Notes under the pieces: generated by a model
The model's input: only the letters and a program-made list of their open reading frames with translations
Told to the model about the DNA's origin: nothing
The model's database searches: none
Made by a program: the position numbers and the translations under genes
NCBI GenBank assembly: GCA_021776825.1
Contig: JAJFFG010000093.1
Location: 124,001 to 188,000, forward strand
Origin: Planctomycetota bacterium
Lineage (GTDB): Bacteria; Planctomycetota; JAJSAM01; JAJVHW01
DNA length: 64,000 nucleotides
Direction of reading: 5' to 3'
Shown here: in pieces, positions 59,623 to 64,000 of the stretch
How the letters are laid out: each line of letters begins with the position of its first letter
Position numbering within the stretch: position 1 is the first letter of the stretch

Positions 59623-60684
59623 GTGTCCACGTTCTTTGTCTGCGTCGCCGTCACCCCGCTCGCGCTCGCCGTGCTGGCGACGTGGTGGTTCCGTCGTCGA
59701 CGACGCGCATCGTCTGCCGGTCTCGGCTCGCTGCTCATCGGCAACGTGCTCGTCTTGGCCGTGCTCGCATCGATCGCGTTCCTCGGCGTCGAGACGACCT
59801 ACCGCTTCGCCTACGACACCACGAACTCGTTTGGCTTCGGCCTCGTCCACGAGCGATGGTTCGAGCGCCACTGGCACCGCAACGAGAGCGGCGTGCGCGA
59901 CGACGTCGAGTACGCGCGACCGCTCGACCCGACGCGACGGCGCGTCACGTTCATCGGCGACTCGTTCACGGCGGGACACGGCATCGACGACGTCGCGGAC
60001 CGCTTCGCCAACGTGGTGCGCGCCAGCCGTCCGAAGTGGGACGTGCAGGTGATGGCGCACGCGGGCGCGGATACGCCGCAGACGACCGAGAGCGTGCAGA
60101 CGCTCATCGATGAGGGCTACGGCTTGGATCTCGTCGTTCTGGTCACGTGCCTGAACGACATCGGTCCGGCCGATCCACGCGGCTACGACGTGATCCATCA
60201 GGTCTATGACGACCTGCCGCCGGATGGCTTCTGGATGCGCAACAGCTTCGCCGTCAACACGATCAGCCATCGACTGCGCGTGCTGTCCGCGCCCGAGTCT
60301 GCGAGCTACTTCGACTTCGTGCGCGACTCCTACACCGGCTCGGTCTGGACCGAGCAGCGACGGCGTCTCGATGATCTGACCACGCGCATCGTCGGCGCCG
60401 GCGGCCGGCTCGGTGTCGTCACGTTCCCATTCCTGCACGCCCTCGACGGGGAGTACCCGTATCGCTCCGCGCACGGCGCCCTGACCACACACTGGCGGGA
60501 GCGCGGCGTGCCGCACTTGGATCTGCTGCCGACATTCCACGGCCGCGCGTCGGCGGACCTCGTCGTCAACCCGTTCGACGCCCACCCGAACGAAGCAGCG
60601 CACGCACTCGCGGCCGAAGCGATCGAGGCCTTCGTCGCGAGGCAGTTCAGCGACCTGGGCGCGCCCGGGGACCGCCCGAGGTAG
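59623..60684 (+). CDS. SGNH/GDSL hydrolase-like membrane protein
   Basis: A 353-residue protein with two N-terminal hydrophobic segments (about 3-22 and 36-57, SLLIGNVLVLAVLASIAFLG). An SGNH domain follows: block I VTFIGDSFTAGHGIDDVADR (Ser), a block III-like VTCLNDIGPADPRG (Asn), and block V NPFDAHPNEAAHALAAEAIE (Asp-x-His). The residues needed for ester hydrolysis appear complete. Probably acts on an acylated sugar or lipid outside the membrane. The GTG start has the TAATGT box 7 nt before it. A related protein is at 48442. Confidence 0.85.
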   Translation: MSTFFVCVAVTPLALAVLATWWFRRRRRASSAGLGSLLIGNVLVLAVLASIAFLGVETTYRFAYDTTNSFGFGLVHERWFERHWHRNESGVRDDVEYARPLDPTRRRVTFIGDSFTAGHGIDDVADRFANVVRASRPKWDVQVMAHAGADTPQTTESVQTLIDEGYGLDLVVLVTCLNDIGPADPRGYDVIHQVYDDLPPDGFWMRNSFAVNTISHRLRVLSAPESASYFDFVRDSYTGSVWTEQRRRLDDLTTRIVGAGGRLGVVTFPFLHALDGEYPYRSAHGALTTHWRERGVPHLDLLPTFHGRASADLVVNPFDAHPNEAAHALAAEAIEAFVARQFSDLGAPGDRPR

Positions 60685-60877
60685 CCCGAGGTAGCCCGAG
60701 CGAGTTTCGAACCGAGAGGGGGAGACCTGACCAGATCTCTCTGCTGAGCCTCGAAGGTGATGGCTCGAGCTCCGCCCCGGGCGCCGTTTCTTGAGGTGGG
60801 GCGAACCGGGCCGGGACAATCGGAGTTCCCCTGCGATCGGCGGCGTTCGACTGCCCGATCCACTCAAGGAGACGCCC

Positions 60878-63800
60878 ATGCGTCGTGCCCTGCCGATCGT
60901 CTTGCTCCTCATCATCGGAGCGCTGCTCTGGTTCGTGCTGTCCGGTGGGGTAGGCGACGATCCATCGCGCGTGGCATCCGACGACCCCGCGGCCGTCGAG
61001 GGCGACGGGACGGAGGAGGACGGGCGCACGAACCGCAAGCGCGCCGGTGCCGAGGAGCCTGAACGGAAGCGCGTCGCGGATCTCCCGTCGGACCCGTTTC
61101 TGCGCCGTTGGCCCGAGGTCGGCCAGGAGGACGAGCAGGACCCCGACCTCGGGGCGATCACCGGACGCGTCATGGTCGACACTCGGACGCCTGCGAAGGA
61201 TGCGGTTCTCGAGGCCGGTGAGCGCGGTGTGCTCTTCGCGCGCGTGCACGTTCCGCCCGACGGACGCTTCACTCTGAAGAACGTCCGCCCGGAGCGGTCG
61301 ATCGCGATCACCGCCCGCGTTGACGGACGCGCGCCGGGCGGCATGGACAAACTCAGCGTGCTAGCGGGCGAGACACTCGATATCGGCACGGTCTTCGTCG
61401 GAGCGGCGTTCGACCCGAACGTGTCGAACCGCGTCACGGTGCGGGTGCTCGACAACGAGGGCGCGCCGCTCGCCGATGCGCAGGTCACGGCGAGCACGGT
61501 CTACTACGGCTCGCTGCTGATGCTCGGCCATCTCGAGAAGCAGCCCGGCGGCACCGTCGTGCGCGACATGACGAACGCTGACGGTGAGGTCGTCTTCGAG
61601 CAGATCCCGCCGTCGGGCTACGACGTCTTCGCCGAGGCCGAGGGCTACACGTTCGAGGTCAAGCAGCGCGTCACGATCCAGGACGACACGCGCGGCGTGT
61701 TCGAGTTCCGGCTCGACCCGGGCCTCTCGATCTCCGGCATCGTCACGGACGAGGAAGGCACTCCGGTCGACAACGCGCGCGTCGGCGGCATGCTCTGGGG
61801 GCAGTTCACTGCGGTGCCCGGCGTCTCGAGCGATGCCGAAGGAAAGTTCGAGTTGACGGGCCTGAAGCAGGGCAGCTACTTCGTCTTCGCCGCGAAGGAC
61901 GAGCTCGGTGGCGAAGACATGCAGGGCATCGCGGCCGGCACTGCCGATCTCGAGATCAAGATCCCGCTCGGCGGTGAGGTCACGCTGAAGGTCACCGACA
62001 AGGCGACCGGCGAGCCGATCCTGAACTTCGGCGCGCGGCCGTTCCTGAAGGTGCCGTTCGCGTATCTGTTCGCACCGCTGCTCGAGGCCGAGACCACCGA
62101 CGGTGTCTTCACGTTCCGCATGCCCGCGTCCGACTACGGGCTCGAACTCTCGGCGAACGGCTACGCGCTCGAGACTCTGCCGACGCTGAAGATCCCGTCG
62201 GAGGCACCGGTCGAGATCGCCCTCGTGCCCGCAGGCGTCGTGCACGGTCGGGTCGTCGCAACGTCTGACGGCCGGCCGATCCCCGGCGCCGAGATCTTCG
62301 TCAAGAAGGGCGGCTTCCCGCCGACGCGCGTGAAGGATCTGTCGGCCACTTCGGACGAGAACGGCGAGTTCACGCTCGACAAGCTGGCGCCCCGCCAGCT
62401 GAGCCTCTGGGTCAGCCACGTCGACCACACGGAGAAGCTGTTCGAAGGCGTCGCGCCGGTCGTCGCCGTCGAGGGCGAGGAGCCGACGCGCGTCGACTTC
62501 GAGCTGAGCGCGGGCGGCAGCATCGAGGGCGTCGTCTACGACGAAAACCACGTGGCCGTCGCCGGCCAGATGATGAACCTCGCTGCGGGCTTCGACATGT
62601 TCTCGGCACGCACCGCGCTGACGGATGACGAGGGGCGCTTCGCCTTCGAGAACGTCCCTTCCGAGCGCAGCTACATGATCTCTGTCGGGAGCATGATGCC
62701 CGGCCAGCCGGGTCAGTCGCGCAGTGACGTGCGCGTTACGGACGGCGCGGTGACGGTCGTCGACTTCGGCATCGCGTCCGGCGGTCGCGCGGTGCGTGGC
62801 GTCGTTCTGCGCGGCGAGGCGCCGGCGGCGAACACGTCGGTGTCGCTGGTGGCGGATGACGGCAGCGGCGGCGTGGTGCAGAAGCGCACCGATGACGCGG
62901 GCGTGTTTGTGTTCGAGGGCGTGCAGGCCGGTCGTTACCAGGTCTCGGTCCAGCGCGGTGGCAATCAGTCGATCACGCTCGTCGTGCGCGAGGACGCGGA
63001 CCCGGACGAGATCCGCATGGTGCTCGCGACAGCCGAGATCCTCGGCACGGTCGTCGACGACGCGACGGGCGAGGCGCTCGGTGGTGTGTACGTCGAGTGC
63101 GAGCGCATCGTGGACTCCGGCACGACGAATCTCGGCCGCATCACCCAGCAGTGGGCCGGCAACGACATGACGGGCGGCGACGGCGGCTTTGACATCGGCG
63201 GTCTTGCCGACGCGACGTATCGCGTCCGTGCGATGCGCGAGGGCTACGGCAGCGAGGTGGTCGACAACGTCGCCGTGAAGGACGGCGAGGGACCGGCGTC
63301 CTTGACGATCCGGCTCGGACCCGGCGGCACGGTCACGGGGTTCATCCGCAACCCCCAGGGCACGCCGATCACCGATGCGTCGATCGAGGCACTCAACGAC
63401 AAGGGCCAGCGGCTGAGCATCGTGAACCTCGTCACGTCGAGCAGCGACGGCGCGTACACGTACGGCGGACTCGCTCCCGGAAAGTACACGTTCACGGCGA
63501 CCAAGCAGGGCTTCGCACCCGAGACGAAGCAGATCACGGTCACGACGGGCGACGCGCTCACGGTCGACTTCGCGCTGCTCAAGGGTGGGCGGATCGACGT
63601 GTCGGTCACCGGGTCGTCGTCACAGCCGATCGAGAAGGCCATTGTGACCCTGATGACGGAAGGCGGCCAGCGTGTGACGCACGGCATGACGCTCGACTCG
63701 ATCTTCTCGACGCAGGCCAACCGGACTGACTCGAACGGAACATTCACCATCGAGGGCGTGGCTCCCGGTCGCTACCGCGTGAAGATGGAGCGCACCGGCC

Positions 63801-63886
63801 AGTCCGTGACAAGCGACGTGTTCGAGGTGTTCGAGGGCGGCACGTCCGCGGTCGAAGCCCAGCTTCCGATCGGGACCGACGAGTAG
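60878..63886 (+). CDS. Giant carboxypeptidase-regulatory-like surface protein
   Basis: A 1002-residue protein. The ATG at 60878 follows AAGGAG and begins a signal or anchor (MRRALPIVLLLIIGALLWFV). At least eight CarboxypepD_reg-type beta modules follow: VTVRVLDNEGAPLADAQVTA, SISGIVTDEEGTPVDNARVG, LKVTDKATGEPILNFGARPF, VHGRVVATSDGRPIPGAEIF, SIEGVVYDENHVAVAGQMMN, VRGVVLRGEAPAANTSVSLV, ILGTVVDDATGEALGGVYVE, and VTGFIRNPQGTPITDASIEA. No catalytic motif. It ends 4 nt before a lipoprotein gene, probably one operon. It is more regular in repeat than the 55538 protein. Confidence 0.88.
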   Translation: MRRALPIVLLLIIGALLWFVLSGGVGDDPSRVASDDPAAVEGDGTEEDGRTNRKRAGAEEPERKRVADLPSDPFLRRWPEVGQEDEQDPDLGAITGRVMVDTRTPAKDAVLEAGERGVLFARVHVPPDGRFTLKNVRPERSIAITARVDGRAPGGMDKLSVLAGETLDIGTVFVGAAFDPNVSNRVTVRVLDNEGAPLADAQVTASTVYYGSLLMLGHLEKQPGGTVVRDMTNADGEVVFEQIPPSGYDVFAEAEGYTFEVKQRVTIQDDTRGVFEFRLDPGLSISGIVTDEEGTPVDNARVGGMLWGQFTAVPGVSSDAEGKFELTGLKQGSYFVFAAKDELGGEDMQGIAAGTADLEIKIPLGGEVTLKVTDKATGEPILNFGARPFLKVPFAYLFAPLLEAETTDGVFTFRMPASDYGLELSANGYALETLPTLKIPSEAPVEIALVPAGVVHGRVVATSDGRPIPGAEIFVKKGGFPPTRVKDLSATSDENGEFTLDKLAPRQLSLWVSHVDHTEKLFEGVAPVVAVEGEEPTRVDFELSAGGSIEGVVYDENHVAVAGQMMNLAAGFDMFSARTALTDDEGRFAFENVPSERSYMISVGSMMPGQPGQSRSDVRVTDGAVTVVDFGIASGGRAVRGVVLRGEAPAANTSVSLVADDGSGGVVQKRTDDAGVFVFEGVQAGRYQVSVQRGGNQSITLVVREDADPDEIRMVLATAEILGTVVDDATGEALGGVYVECERIVDSGTTNLGRITQQWAGNDMTGGDGGFDIGGLADATYRVRAMREGYGSEVVDNVAVKDGEGPASLTIRLGPGGTVTGFIRNPQGTPITDASIEALNDKGQRLSIVNLVTSSSDGAYTYGGLAPGKYTFTATKQGFAPETKQITVTTGDALTVDFALLKGGRIDVSVTGSSSQPIEKAIVTLMTEGGQRVTHGMTLDSIFSTQANRTDSNGTFTIEGVAPGRYRVKMERTGQSVTSDVFEVFEGGTSAVEAQLPIGTDE

Positions 63887-63890
63887 TCCC

Positions 63891-64000
63891 GTGCTGCGCG
63901 GCGCGGCACTGCTCGCGCTCCTGACGCTCACCGCCTGTGGCGGCGATGGTCCCACCATCGTGCGCTTCGATGCGGTCGACGGCGCCGATGGATTCCGGTT
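63891..64000 (+). CDS. Lipoprotein, cut by window end
   Basis: The GTG at 63891 begins a lipoprotein signal MLRGAALLALLTLTACGGDG with a lipobox (TLTAC). Only 36 codons are visible. It follows the giant surface protein gene by 4 nt and is probably in its operon. The function cannot be assigned. Confidence 0.7.
   Translation, partial: MLRGAALLALLTLTACGGDGPTIVRFDAVDGADGFR

Noticed and set aside
60685-60877. Search for an RNA gene or riboswitch in the 193-nt gap before the giant surface protein
   Set aside because: Only a short CCCGAGGTAG-type tandem repeat at its left edge was seen; no conserved RNA structure could be recognised by eye.

Overview
The window is very GC-rich chromosomal DNA, almost fully coding. 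It most probably comes from a planctomycete of a deep, high-GC lineage. Pointers to this are the adjacent DUF1549/DUF1553 cytochrome-like gene and DUF1501 gene (44121-47472), several FHA and Ser/Thr-kinase proteins, CRTAC1-type (VCBS/ASPIC-UnbV) proteins, an ECF sigma factor fused to a surface protein, and very large carboxypeptidase-regulatory-like surface proteins. No rRNA, tRNA or CRISPR array was seen.

Region 1 (1-3352) looks like the right end of an integrated element: a cargo gene cut by the window edge, remnants of an endonuclease gene and an HTH gene, and a large serine recombinase whose 3' end runs out of frame into the last ~65 codons of dtd (D-aminoacyl-tRNA deacylase). This implies integration into dtd, with the other half of dtd left of the window. 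Region 2 (3550-12422): secreted and hypothetical proteins, a frameshifted DUF6036-like nucleotidyltransferase behind a partner gene, a secreted class-C-type serine hydrolase, a sulfotransferase and an FG-GAP propeller protein. Region 3 (12656-19217): a membrane adenylate/guanylate cyclase, an operon of an M50-like protease with two membrane-anchored FHA proteins and a truncated ggt, a response regulator with a DUF4388 domain, and an alpha/beta hydrolase. Region 4 (19437-30219): an ECF sigma gene coupled to a membrane-anchored CRTAC1-type protein, an ECF sigma fused to a surface protein, a second serine hydrolase, a zinc-ribbon protein, and a second CRTAC1-type lipoprotein coupled to a small membrane protein. 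Region 5 (30406-43284): Ser/Thr kinase, tryptophan 2,3-dioxygenase, sulfatase-like membrane protein, molybdate-type ABC genes modBC with a small winged-helix gene, an FHA protein, envelope proteins and citrate synthase. Region 6 (43473-54872): DUF309, the DUF1549/DUF1501 pair, an antitoxin with a ParE toxin broken by an amber codon, an SGNH protein, and an operon of VTC domain, DUF4956, HlyD adaptor and TolC-type channel. Region 7 (54993-64000): a VOC protein, two giant surface proteins, DUF1697, a second SGNH protein and a lipoprotein cut by the window end.

The three largest non-coding gaps (22049-22385, 48123-48441, 59294-59622) are each filled by a 240-254 bp non-autonomous element with terminal inverted repeats. 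A fourth, strongly folded element sits at 30224-30401. Many genes have a TAnnnT box only 6-8 nt before the start codon and no Shine-Dalgarno sequence, which suggests widespread leaderless transcription. Short in-frame tandem repeats (15-18 bp) recur in or next to sequences encoding N-terminal hydrophobic segments.

The strongest candidates for something undescribed are the VTC-DUF4956-HlyD-TolC operon (a possible envelope-spanning polymer synthesis and export machine), the membrane-tethered sigma factor with an internal ribosome binding site, the sigma factor paired with a CRTAC1-type membrane protein, and the dtd-targeting serine integrase.
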